From NCBI RefSeq assembly GCF_015904235.1, contig NZ_JADZLT010000049.1, positions 186,001 through 250,000 of the forward strand: a DNA stretch of 64,000 bases, written 5' to 3'. A model generated the notes under the pieces. That model saw only the letters and a program-made list of their open reading frames with translations, had not been told where the DNA came from and did no database searches. Source of the DNA: Methylobrevis albus (GTDB taxonomy: Bacteria > Pseudomonadota > Alphaproteobacteria > Rhizobiales > Pleomorphomonadaceae). Both the position numbers and the translations under genes were made by a program. This document shows, one piece after another, positions 57,004 through 64,000 of the stretch. Positions within the stretch are counted from its first letter, which is position 1; each line of letters opens with the position of its first letter.

Positions 57004-57719
57004 GCGAAGGCCTCGCGCGCCACGGCCGCCGGCCGCAGCACCAGCGAGCGGCCGGGAAGATTGATCGGCAGGTGTGTCGCGGCCATGATCAGTCCGCCGG
57101 CCGCGGCGTGGGCCGCCATCAGCGCGACGAGGCGGGCTTCCGAGGCGGCGTCGAGGGCGGAGGTCGGCTCGTCGAGCAGCCAGAGCGGCCGCTGCACCAC
57201 CAGCAGCCGGGCGACGGCGAGGCGGCGGCGCTGGCCGGCGGAGAGCAGCCCGGCCGGCAGGTCGGCGAGCGCGTCGAGGTCGACGGCGGCGAGCGCCTCG
57301 TCGAGCTCGAGGGCCGGATGCCCCGCCCCGGCGCCGACAGGCGGCGGCGCCAGGAAATCACGCCAGAAGGCGAGGTTTTCCGAAACGGTGAGCGCGGTTT
57401 TCAGCGCGTCGCGGTGGCCGAGGTAGTGGCAGGCCTCGGCGACTTCGGCCCCCGTCACCGCGCCGCCTCCGGCGGTGAGGCGAATCTCGCCCGATTCCAG
57501 CGTGCCGAGCCCGGCGACGAGCCGGAGCAGCGTCGACTTGCCGACGCCGTTCGGCCCCGTGACGAACAGCACGTTGTCGGCGGCCGTGTCCCCGCCGACG
57601 GCGAAGCTCGCGCCATCGAGCACCCGCCGCCCGCCGCGGTCGCAGACGAGTTCGGTCGCGAGAAGCCGGGGCGTGATCGGGGCGGTCGAGGGGTCGGCGC
57701 TGGTCGGGATGTCGGACAT
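57000..57719 (-). CDS. ccmA: Heme exporter ATP-binding protein CcmA
   Basis: A 239-residue ABC ATPase with Walker A GPNGVGKST, signature LSAGQRRR (Ala for the usual Gly, normal in CcmA) and Walker B WLLDEPTSALD. It releases holo-CcmE from CcmABC. The ATG at 57719 starts MSDIPTS. It is the first gene of the ccm operon, whose upstream region also separates it from the tRNA-Ser gene. Confidence 0.96.
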   Translation of the reverse strand: MSDIPTSADPSTAPITPRLLATELVCDRGGRRVLDGASFAVGGDTAADNVLFVTGPNGVGKSTLLRLVAGLGTLESGEIRLTAGGGAVTGAEVAEACHYLGHRDALKTALTVSENLAFWRDFLAPPPVGAGAGHPALELDEALAAVDLDALADLPAGLLSAGQRRRLAVARLLVVQRPLWLLDEPTSALDAASEARLVALMAAHAAAGGLIMAATHLPINLPGRSLVLRPAAVAREAFA

Positions 57720-57896
57720 GGCACCGTGGTAGCAACTGCGCCGCAAGGGGTCGAGGCTCTTGATCGCCGCGGATCTGGCCGTAGCAAGGCGCGGGGATAA
57801 TAGAGAGCGATTACAGAAGCTTCGACAATTCGCGGATGGACCGCGCCGTCGCCCGGCAGGCGAAGATCGGCGGCGTACCCGGAGAAAAGGGAGGAG

Positions 57897-57986
57897 TGGC
57901 GGAGAGGGAGGGATTTGAACCCCCGATGCCCTTGCGAGCATGCCGCATTTCGAGTGCGGTGCAATCGACCACTCTGCCACCTCTCC
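57897..57986 (-). tRNA. tRNA-Ser(CGA)
   Basis: A 90-nt class II tRNA including an encoded CCA (57897-57899). The acceptor GGAGAGG/CCTCTCC is perfect. The anticodon loop CTCGAAA reads CGA (codon UCG), the long variable arm forms a hairpin (ATGCTCGCAAGGGCAT), and the T-loop is GTTCAAATC. The discriminator base is G, as expected for Ser. Confidence 0.97.
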
Positions 57987-58445
57987 GCAAAAGAAGGGCC
58001 AGACGAACGGGTCGTGAGCGGCGCGGACCATACACAGCGGAGTCCGGCACGGCAAGGGCCGGGGCCGCGAAATTCGGGCACCGGGTTTCGTCGCCGCGGC
58101 GAGAGAGTTTCGCGGCTGGCTTGCAAAGCGGTGCGTTGACGCGGGGTTGGACAGCATGTAGAAGACCGCCATCGAGCGAAATGGCGGAAATCCGCCTTCG
58201 TAACGCAGCCCGAGGCCATGATGGCGCGGGCGCCGCAGCCGGGCAACGTCCCGGCCGACGCGCCCATCCGCGCCATCGACCCCATGCTTTCCCTCGAAAG
58301 CGTTGGAGTCCTCGAAGTCCGCTGCCGTCTCATGGGACGGTCCGCGGCGCCGCAGGGCGCGGTCGAGCGGGAGAACCGGCGGATGCGTCCGCCGTCTCCC
58401 GGTCCAACAAGGTGCCGAAAGCGCCGCATAAAAAGGAATACGAGA
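57987..58445 (+). promoter_or_regulatory. rplU upstream region with promoter and leader hairpin
   Basis: 459 bp before rplU. A candidate promoter is TTGACG (58136-58141), 17 bp, TAGAAG (58159-58164). Its transcript would have a leader of about 275 nt. That leader ends in a two-part hairpin (58368-58401; outer CGGGAGA/TCTCCCG, inner GGCGGA/TCCGCC) 44 nt before the start codon. A ribosomal-protein feedback element is possible. Confidence 0.5.
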
Positions 58446-58763
58446 ATGTTCGCAGTCATCAAGACCGGCGGCAAGCAGTACAAGGTCGCCGCCAACGACG
58501 TGCTCTCGATCGAGAAGCTCGACGCCGAAGCCGGTGCCGCCATCACGTTCGGGGAAGTTCTCCTCATCGGTGGCGAGGCCGGCACCACGCTCGGCGCGCC
58601 GCTGGTCGCGGGTGCCACCGTCACCGCCGAGGTCGTCGGCCAGGTACGCAACAAGAAGGTGATCTCCTTCAAGAAGCGCCGCCGGCAGAACTCGAAGCGC
58701 AAGATCGGCCACCGCCAGCACCAGACGGTGGTGAAGATCACCGGCATCAGCGCCGGCGCCTGA
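58446..58763 (+). CDS. rplU: 50S ribosomal protein L21
   Basis: A 105-residue L21: [20 protein letters not shown], then [19 protein letters not shown], a textbook family match with typical length. The ATG at 58446 is preceded by AAAAAGGAATACGAGA. It is paired with rpmA 115 bp downstream, as in nearly all bacteria. Confidence 0.98.
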   Translation: MFAVIKTGGKQYKVAANDVLSIEKLDAEAGAAITFGEVLLIGGEAGTTLGAPLVAGATVTAEVVGQVRNKKVISFKKRRRQNSKRKIGHRQHQTVVKITGISAGA

Positions 58764-58878
58764 GCGATCCGATTTCGGGGACCGGCAGCGCCGGTCCGAG
58801 TGCGACAAGCGGCCGTGAACGGTGTGTGGACCAGGGGTCCCGCCGGATCGGCCCAACAGATTCGATAGGAGAATTACG

Positions 58879-59157
58879 ATGGCCCACAAGAAAGCGGGTG
58901 GCTCCTCGCGCAACGGTCGCGATACGGCTGGCCGACGTCTCGGCGTGAAGAAGTTCGGCGGCGAAGCGGTCGTACCGGGCAACATCATCCTGCGTCAACG
59001 CGGCACGCAGTGGCATCCGGGCAAGAACGTCGGCATCGGCCGCGATCACACCATCTTTGCCCTCATCAATGGCAACGTGTCGTTCGATTCCAAGACCAAC
59101 GGCAAAGTGTTCGTCTCCGTCCTCCCGACGGCCGCCACGATGGAAGCTGCAGAGTAG
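58879..59157 (+). CDS. rpmA: 50S ribosomal protein L27
   Basis: A 92-residue L27: [29 protein letters not shown] with the conserved N-terminal tail that reaches the peptidyl-transferase centre, then [14 protein letters not shown]. The ATG at 58879 has an AGGAGAAT ribosome-binding site. It ends 67 bp before a strong terminator. Confidence 0.98.
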   Translation: MAHKKAGGSSRNGRDTAGRRLGVKKFGGEAVVPGNIILRQRGTQWHPGKNVGIGRDHTIFALINGNVSFDSKTNGKVFVSVLPTAATMEAAE

Positions 59158-59224
59158 CGCCGAATGGTCCAACCGACCCTCCGGCGTCCCACGGACCCGG
59201 AGGATCGCGCAAGGTCGTGAATTC

Positions 59225-59264
59225 CGAGGGGAGGTGGGCCGCCACCTCCCCTCGATTCGTTTTT
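59225..59264 (+). terminator. Intrinsic terminator after rpmA
   Basis: A perfect 13-bp stem CGAGGGGAGGTGG/CCACCTCCCCTCG (59225-59237 with 59242-59254) with a 4-nt loop is followed by ATTCGTTTTT. It should end the rplU-rpmA transcript. Confidence 0.92.
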
Positions 59265-59283
59265 GCGACCGGAGACCCAAGGC

Positions 59284-60009
59284 ATGACCGGAGATCTCGA
59301 AAGACCCGGGGAAAGTCCGTCGGCGCTGCGCGGCGTCCACGGCGAGAAGGGCGCGGCCGGCCCGGGGCGGCCGCCGTCGCGGCCGGTGCTCGAAACCCGC
59401 CGCCTGCTGATCCGCCCGCCCGTCGCGACCGACGCGGCCGCGCTGGCGCTGATCGCCGACAATCCGCGCATCGCGCAGAACCTGACGCGCATGCCGCATC
59501 CCTACGGCGTCGCCGATGCGGAAGCCTTCATCGCCGAGGACTGCCCGGCCGACGGCCTCAAGCACCTGATCCTCCGCAAGCGCGGCGACGACGCGCCCGA
59601 ACTCGTCGGCGCGCTGGCGCTCGACCATCGCCGCGGCCCGATCCCGGAGCTCGGCTACTGGATCGCCGAGCCGTGCTGGAACCGCGGCTATGCGACGGAG
59701 GCGGCGCATGCGGCGATCGATTTCGCCTTCCTCGTCCACCGCCACCCGCGCGTCAACGTCACCTGCCGCGTCACCAACGGCGCGTCGCGCCGGGTGATCG
59801 AGAAGTGCGGCTTCCAGCACACCGGGCAGGACCTCTCGCCGTCGAGCTTCTTCAAGGCGGTGGTGGCGATCGACCGCTTCTCGCTCGACCGGCGCGCCTG
59901 GGAGAGCCTCAGGCGCTGGGGCGGGGTCGAGGTGCGCGACGATCCGGAGCGGGCCGAGCCGGCGCCCGGCAATCGCGGGCGGCGCGACGTCGTGCTGGAC
60001 GGGGCATGA
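59284..60009 (+). CDS. GNAT family N-acetyltransferase, first of a pair
   Basis: A 241-residue RimJ/RimL-like acetyltransferase: LETRRLLIRPPVATDAAALA, then PELGYWIAEPCWNRGYATEA (acetyl-CoA loop region) and VIEKCGFQHTG. The 30-residue Gly/Arg-rich N-terminus looks disordered. The ATG at 59284 follows the terminator of rpmA. It overlaps the next acetyltransferase by 4 bp. The substrate is unknown. Confidence 0.9.
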   Translation: MTGDLERPGESPSALRGVHGEKGAAGPGRPPSRPVLETRRLLIRPPVATDAAALALIADNPRIAQNLTRMPHPYGVADAEAFIAEDCPADGLKHLILRKRGDDAPELVGALALDHRRGPIPELGYWIAEPCWNRGYATEAAHAAIDFAFLVHRHPRVNVTCRVTNGASRRVIEKCGFQHTGQDLSPSSFFKAVVAIDRFSLDRRAWESLRRWGGVEVRDDPERAEPAPGNRGRRDVVLDGA

Positions 60010-60581
60010 GCGTGGCAAAGCCGGGCGCAATTTCCGGGGCCGTGCCGGGCGTGGCGCTCGCCACGGCACGGCTTTGGCTCGATCCGCCGCAGCGGAGCGA
60101 CGCGCCGGCGCTCGCCGAAGCGCTCGCGGATCTCGGCGTTGCGCGCTGGCTGTCGCGCGTGCCGCATCCCTACAGCCTCGCCGACGCCTATGCCTTCATC
60201 GACGGCTGCGCCTTCGCGGCGATGCTGGGCGAGGCGCACACCTTCGCGGTGCGGCTCGTGGCGGACGGCGGCGCGCGGCCGCTCGTCGGCATGGTCGGGC
60301 TGCAGGGCCTGCCGGCCGACCCGGAACTCGGCTACTGGATCGCGCCCGCCCACTGGGGCCGGGGCCTCGCCAGCGAGGCGGCCGCCGCCGTGGTGGCGTT
60401 CGGGTTCGAGACCCTGGGGGTTGCGGCGATCCGCAGCGGCGTGTTCGAGGGCAACGCCGCCTCGCTCGCCGTGCAGGCGAAGCTCGGCTTTGCCGTCACC
60501 GGGCGCTCGCGCGTCTTCTGCCTCGCCCGCGGCTGCGATCTCGACCACATCGATACGCGGCTCGCCCGTCCCGCCGGCTGA
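60006..60581 (+). CDS. GNAT family N-acetyltransferase, second of a pair
   Basis: A 191-residue acetyltransferase similar in layout to its neighbour (TARLWLDPPQRSDAPALAEAL, PELGYWIAPAHWGRGLASEA, VQAKLGFAVTG), so the two are probably duplicates. It begins 4 bp before the end of the first (ATGA overlap), suggesting coupled translation. The common rpmA-GNAT-GNAT-obgE order breaks here; an aminotransferase on the other strand follows instead. Confidence 0.9.
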   Translation: MSVAKPGAISGAVPGVALATARLWLDPPQRSDAPALAEALADLGVARWLSRVPHPYSLADAYAFIDGCAFAAMLGEAHTFAVRLVADGGARPLVGMVGLQGLPADPELGYWIAPAHWGRGLASEAAAAVVAFGFETLGVAAIRSGVFEGNAASLAVQAKLGFAVTGRSRVFCLARGCDLDHIDTRLARPAG

Positions 60582-60585
60582 GCCG

Positions 60586-61971
60586 TCAGGCCGCGGCGGC
60601 GACCAGTGTTCCCAGCACCGCGTCGAAGGCGGCGACCAGCCGTTCGCAGTCCGCGATGCTGGCGGCCGGCGAGACGAGCATCATGTTGTGGAACGGCGTC
60701 AGCAGGAAACCGCGGTTGAGCAGGGCGAGATGCAGCGCCGCCTCGATGGCGTGCGAGGCGGCGGCGCGGGCGTCGGCGGCGTCGACCAGCGGCGCGGCGC
60801 GTAGCACGAGTTCCAGCCGGGCGCCGACGCGGGCAACGTGCCAGGGCAGGGCGTGGCGGCGGAGCGCCGCGGCAAGGCCCGCCTCGATCACGTCGGCGCC
60901 GGCGTTCATCGCGGCATAGGCTTCGGCCGTCATCACCTCGGTGAGGCAAGCCTCGAGGCAGGCGAGTTGCAGCGTGCTGCCCGACAGCGTGGTGCCGATG
61001 CCCGAATGGCCGCCCGGAACGACGGCGCGCACCGCGGCGAGCCGCTCGGCCACCGCCGCACTCAATCCCCAGACGCTCGCCGGAATGCCGCCGGCGATCG
61101 CCTTGCCGACGACGAAGAGGTCGGGCTCCAGCCCGTGCAGGGCGGTGTAGCCGCCGAGGCCGGAGGAGATCGTGTGGGTCTCGTCGATGAGCAGCAGCGT
61201 GCCGGCGTCGCGTGTGAGGCGGCGCAGCGCGGCGTGGAAGCCGGGCTGCGGCGCGATCATGCTGCAGTTGGTCATCACCGGCTCGGCGAGGACGCAGGCG
61301 ATATCGCCGCCGGCCAGCGCCATGGCCAGCGCCGCCTCGTCGTTGAACGGCACCACGGTGGTGGTGGTGGCGAGGTCGACGACCTGGCCGAGCAGGCTCG
61401 CCCGCGTCAGCGTCGCGCCGTCCGGCGCCCGGTCGACCAGCGTGTCGTCGACCGCGCCGTGGTAGCAGCCCTCGAAGACGAGGATCTTCGGCCGGCCGGT
61501 GACGGCGCGGGCGACGCGGATCGCGAAGCGGTTGGCGTCGGAGGCCGTGGTCGCCACCTGCCAGTGCGGCAGGCCGAAGCGCTGGCTGAGCAGCCGCCCG
61601 ACCCGGGCCGCGGCGGGGGAGGGCAGCATGGTGGTGAAGCCGGCCGTGGCACTGCGGGCGAGCGCGGCGACGACGGGCGCCGGGGCGTGGCCGAACATCG
61701 CGCCGGTGTCGCCGAGGCAGAAGTCGGTGAGGACATGGCCGTCGATGTCCTCGAGGCGGGCGCCCTCTGCTGCGGCGAGCACCAGCGGGAACGGCATCGG
61801 CCAGTCGCGCATCCAGTGCAGCGGCACGCCGTCGAGGAATCCCGGGCCGGTGGCCGCGCCGCAATCGCGGCCGACCGGCCGGACCGCCGCATAGGACGCC
61901 GCCTCCTCTGCGAACATCGCCGTGGCCGCCCGCTCCAGCGCCGCCCGGTCCAGCGCCTCGCCGCCGTTCAT
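60586..61971 (-). CDS. Class III aminotransferase (HemL-like fold)
   Basis: A 461-residue PLP enzyme. Motifs are LTDFCLGDTGAMFGHAP, TTASDANRFAIRVARAVTGRPKILVFEGCYHG, LLIDETHT and VVGKAIAGGIPAS with the PLP-binding Lys. It resembles glutamate-1-semialdehyde aminomutase, but since hemE is elsewhere and no other tetrapyrrole gene adjoins, the substrate is open. The ATG at 61971 has a GGGAGA ribosome-binding site; a start at 62010 would add 13 residues. It is divergent from tamA. Confidence 0.88.
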   Translation of the reverse strand: MNGGEALDRAALERAATAMFAEEAASYAAVRPVGRDCGAATGPGFLDGVPLHWMRDWPMPFPLVLAAAEGARLEDIDGHVLTDFCLGDTGAMFGHAPAPVVAALARSATAGFTTMLPSPAAARVGRLLSQRFGLPHWQVATTASDANRFAIRVARAVTGRPKILVFEGCYHGAVDDTLVDRAPDGATLTRASLLGQVVDLATTTTVVPFNDEAALAMALAGGDIACVLAEPVMTNCSMIAPQPGFHAALRRLTRDAGTLLLIDETHTISSGLGGYTALHGLEPDLFVVGKAIAGGIPASVWGLSAAVAERLAAVRAVVPGGHSGIGTTLSGSTLQLACLEACLTEVMTAEAYAAMNAGADVIEAGLAAALRRHALPWHVARVGARLELVLRAAPLVDAADARAAASHAIEAALHLALLNRGFLLTPFHNMMLVSPAASIADCERLVAAFDAVLGTLVAAAA

Positions 61972-62231
61972 CCCCGTCTCCCGTTCCAGTTCATTCGATT
62001 CAGTCTTCATAAAGCAAGCTGGGGCGAAATGGTCGAGCGCCGTCGTTCCGCCCCGTGCCGCTTTTTCGCGGGTCGGGAACGCCGCGTCGCCGCCGGCGTT
62101 CTCGGCCTGCGACGGGTCGATGGCATTTGTGCATCAGGTGCGTACCGCCTCGTTCCGGCGGGTGAATTTGAGGTTTGGAAATGGTTCGACCTACCTTAAG
62201 TTCGTCCCCCGGGGCCGACGGAAGAGACAAC

Positions 62232-64000
62232 GTGGCGTATTTCGATCGAAACGCAGCCGGTGAGGCGGCATCGGTCTTCGGCAGCGGCCGTGGGCGAACG
62301 AGCCGGTTCATGCGGGGCGCGGCCGTCGGGGCGATGGTGCTGGCGGGCGTCGGCGCGGCCTCGCCGGCGACGGCGTTCGAGATCTTCGGCTGGCGGCCGT
62401 TCGGCGGCGAGGAGCCGGCCGAGGAGGTGTCGCCCGACGCCCAGCCCTATGCCATCGCGATCGATGTGCGCGGCGTCGACGACGATCTCGCCGGCACGAT
62501 CCGCGGCGCCTCGCTGCTCTGGCAAGAGCGCGAGCAGCGCCCGCCGCCCTCGACCGCCGCCTTGCTGTCGCGCGTGCGCGCCGAGTATGCCCGCGTCGTC
62601 GCCGGCCTCTATGCCGAGGGCTTCTACGGCGGCAGCGTCGAGATCACCGTCGACGGGCGCGATCCCGCGACGATCCTGCCCGACGCCGACTTGCCGAGCC
62701 CGGTGCAGGTCGCGATGACCATCGAGACCGGGCCGCGCTTTGCGTTCGGCCGGGTCGAGCTCAGCGGCCGTGCGCCGGCGACCGGCTATCCGCCCGACCA
62801 GGTCCGGCCGTCGCCGGAAGGCCTCGGCCTCGTGCCCGGCGGCACCGCGCGCTCCGGCATCGTGCTGCAGTCGGAGCGGGTGCTGATCGACGAATGGCGC
62901 GAGCAGGGCTATCCGAAGGCGGCGATCGGCCAGCGCGAGGCGGTGGCCGAACATCCGAGCCGCACCCTCGACGTCGCCGTCGCCGTCGACTCCGGCCCTG
63001 CCGCCGTCTACGGCCCGATCGAGGTGACCGGCACCGAGCACATGGACCCCGAGTTCGTCGCCTGGCAGAGCGGGCTGCAGCCGGGGGCGCAGTTCGACCC
63101 GGACGACCTCGACCGTGCCCGCCGGCAGCTGCAGCGGCTGCAGGTGTTCAATGCGACCCGCATCGTCGAGGGCGACATGGTTGCGCCCGACGGCTCGCTG
63201 CCGATGACGCTCAACGTCGTCGAGCGGCCGCGCCGGGTGATCGGCGGCGGCGTCTCCTATTCGACGATCGACGGCGCCGGTGTCGAGGGCTACTGGGAGC
63301 ACCGCAACCTGTTCGGCCGGGCCGAGCGGCTGCGGCTCGAGGCGCGCGTCGCCGGCATCGACGGCGTCGACCCGGAGGACTTCACCTATTCGGCCGGGGC
63401 GACCTTCACCAAGCCCGGCGTGATCACGCCGCTGACCGACCTCGTCGCCGCGCTCGAGGCGCGCCGCGAGGTGCTCGACAGCTACACCGAAGACACGATC
63501 ACCGCCCGCGTCGGCCTTGCGCACGAGTTCTTCGAGGGGCTGACCGGCACCGCGGGGGTCCAGTTTTCCTATGCCTCCACCGACGACGCGCTCGGCACCC
63601 GCGACCTCCTGATGGCGAGCCTGCCGCTCGGCCTCGTCTACGACGGCCGCGACAACGAGCTCGCGCCGCGCTCGGGCTGGCGCGGCGAGGTCAAGCTCGA
63701 ACCGTTCCACGAGATCGAGTTCGGCAACACCGGCCTCATCGCCGAGGCGAGCGCCGCGACCTATCTCGCGCTCGGCGACAGCCTGGTGATCGCGGGCCGC
63801 GTCGGCGCCGGCTCGATCGTCGGTGCGCCGGCGGACGAACTGCCGGCGAGCCGGCTGTTCCTGCTCGGCGGCAGCACCTCGATCCGCGGCTACGGCTATC
63901 GCAACGTCGGCCCGCGCGATGCGAACGGCGACGTCTTCGGGGGCCTGTCCTACGTGCAGGGCACGCTGGAGGTCAGGGCCAAGGTCACCGAGTCGATCAG
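62232..64000 (+). CDS. tamA: Translocation and assembly module TamA, 5' part
   Basis: An outer-membrane BamA-superfamily protein, cut by the window end; about 590 residues are visible. A signal peptide ends near ASPATA, followed by three POTRA-like repeats (e.g. GLYAEGFYGGSVEITVDG, YGPIEVTGTEHMD, LQRLQVFNATRIVEG). A barrel follows from about residue 330 (VIGGGVSYSTIDGAGVEGYWEHRNLFGRAE). The motif LFLLGGSTSIRGYGYR is the family RGY motif. The GTG at 62232 is preceded by GGAAGAGAC; an internal ATG at 62310 is possible. TAM moves autotransporters and helps lipid transport, with TamB encoded downstream, outside the window. A weak promoter is TTGAGG-N18-TACCTT (62168-62197). Confidence 0.93.
   Translation, partial: MAYFDRNAAGEAASVFGSGRGRTSRFMRGAAVGAMVLAGVGAASPATAFEIFGWRPFGGEEPAEEVSPDAQPYAIAIDVRGVDDDLAGTIRGASLLWQEREQRPPPSTAALLSRVRAEYARVVAGLYAEGFYGGSVEITVDGRDPATILPDADLPSPVQVAMTIETGPRFAFGRVELSGRAPATGYPPDQVRPSPEGLGLVPGGTARSGIVLQSERVLIDEWREQGYPKAAIGQREAVAEHPSRTLDVAVAVDSGPAAVYGPIEVTGTEHMDPEFVAWQSGLQPGAQFDPDDLDRARRQLQRLQVFNATRIVEGDMVAPDGSLPMTLNVVERPRRVIGGGVSYSTIDGAGVEGYWEHRNLFGRAERLRLEARVAGIDGVDPEDFTYSAGATFTKPGVITPLTDLVAALEARREVLDSYTEDTITARVGLAHEFFEGLTGTAGVQFSYASTDDALGTRDLLMASLPLGLVYDGRDNELAPRSGWRGEVKLEPFHEIEFGNTGLIAEASAATYLALGDSLVIAGRVGAGSIVGAPADELPASRLFLLGGSTSIRGYGYRNVGPRDANGDVFGGLSYVQGTLEVRAKVTESI

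Noticed and set aside
1..64000. CRISPR array, prophage, transposase or integrase genes
   Set aside because: No direct-repeat array with spacers, no phage structural genes and no transposase motifs were found; the repeats present are inverted intergenic elements.

Overview
The window is about 64 kb of GC-rich chromosome, densely coded on both strands. Gene content and order point to an alphaproteobacterium, most likely of the Rhizobiales/Hyphomicrobiales: hemE-hemJ-rho-mnmE-mnmG-rsmG-parA-parB in one run, a CenR-type regulator, the LonN-like/Trm112/CnoX group, ccmABCDG, and the ftsY/mtaB/yciB group. No mobile element, prophage or CRISPR array was seen. The sequence is core chromosome with one heme-uptake island and several palindromic intergenic repeats.

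Region 1 (1-12.9 kb) looks like the replication-origin and partition domain. A DctB/DctD-type two-component pair and a short-chain dehydrogenase come first. A roughly 660-bp gene-free interval upstream of hemE follows. It holds three near-consensus DnaA boxes, an AT-rich stretch and many GANTC sites, and I call it the candidate oriC by analogy with Caulobacter. After it come heme synthesis (hemE, hemJ), rho, the tRNA-modification partners mnmE and mnmG, rsmG and the ParA/ParB system. Two parS sites and a perfect DnaA box lie between mnmE and mnmG.

Region 2 (13-22 kb) holds a minus-strand leuS-lptE-holA operon, a YggS-type PLP protein, an ABM-fold protein, an L,D-transpeptidase, the CenR-like regulator, a cNMP-binding-fold protein and exonuclease III. 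A candidate small RNA lies upstream of xthA.

Region 3 (22.1-29 kb) is a three-gene cluster: a transglutaminase-DUF2126 protein, a circularly permuted ATP-grasp fused to alpha-E, and a second transglutaminase. Its biochemical product is largely unknown in the field, and it is the best candidate here for under-described biology.

Region 4 (29.1-35.3 kb) is a divergent heme acquisition locus: hmuR, an ABM-type putative heme-degrading enzyme and hutX on one side, hmuTUV on the other.

Region 5 (35.5-53 kb) holds a TPR protein, Trm112, a LonN-like protein, CnoX, a prolyl-tRNA-type deacylase, fused SecDF, IlvD, membrane proteins DUF2585 and YciB, FtsY and MtaB. The YbbA/YbbP-type ABC transporter then stands divergent to a TesA-type esterase.

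Region 6 (53.3-64 kb) holds an aldo-keto reductase, the cytochrome c maturation operon ccmABCDG, a tRNA-Ser(CGA), rplU-rpmA, two GNAT acetyltransferases, a class III aminotransferase and the 5' part of tamA, cut by the window end.
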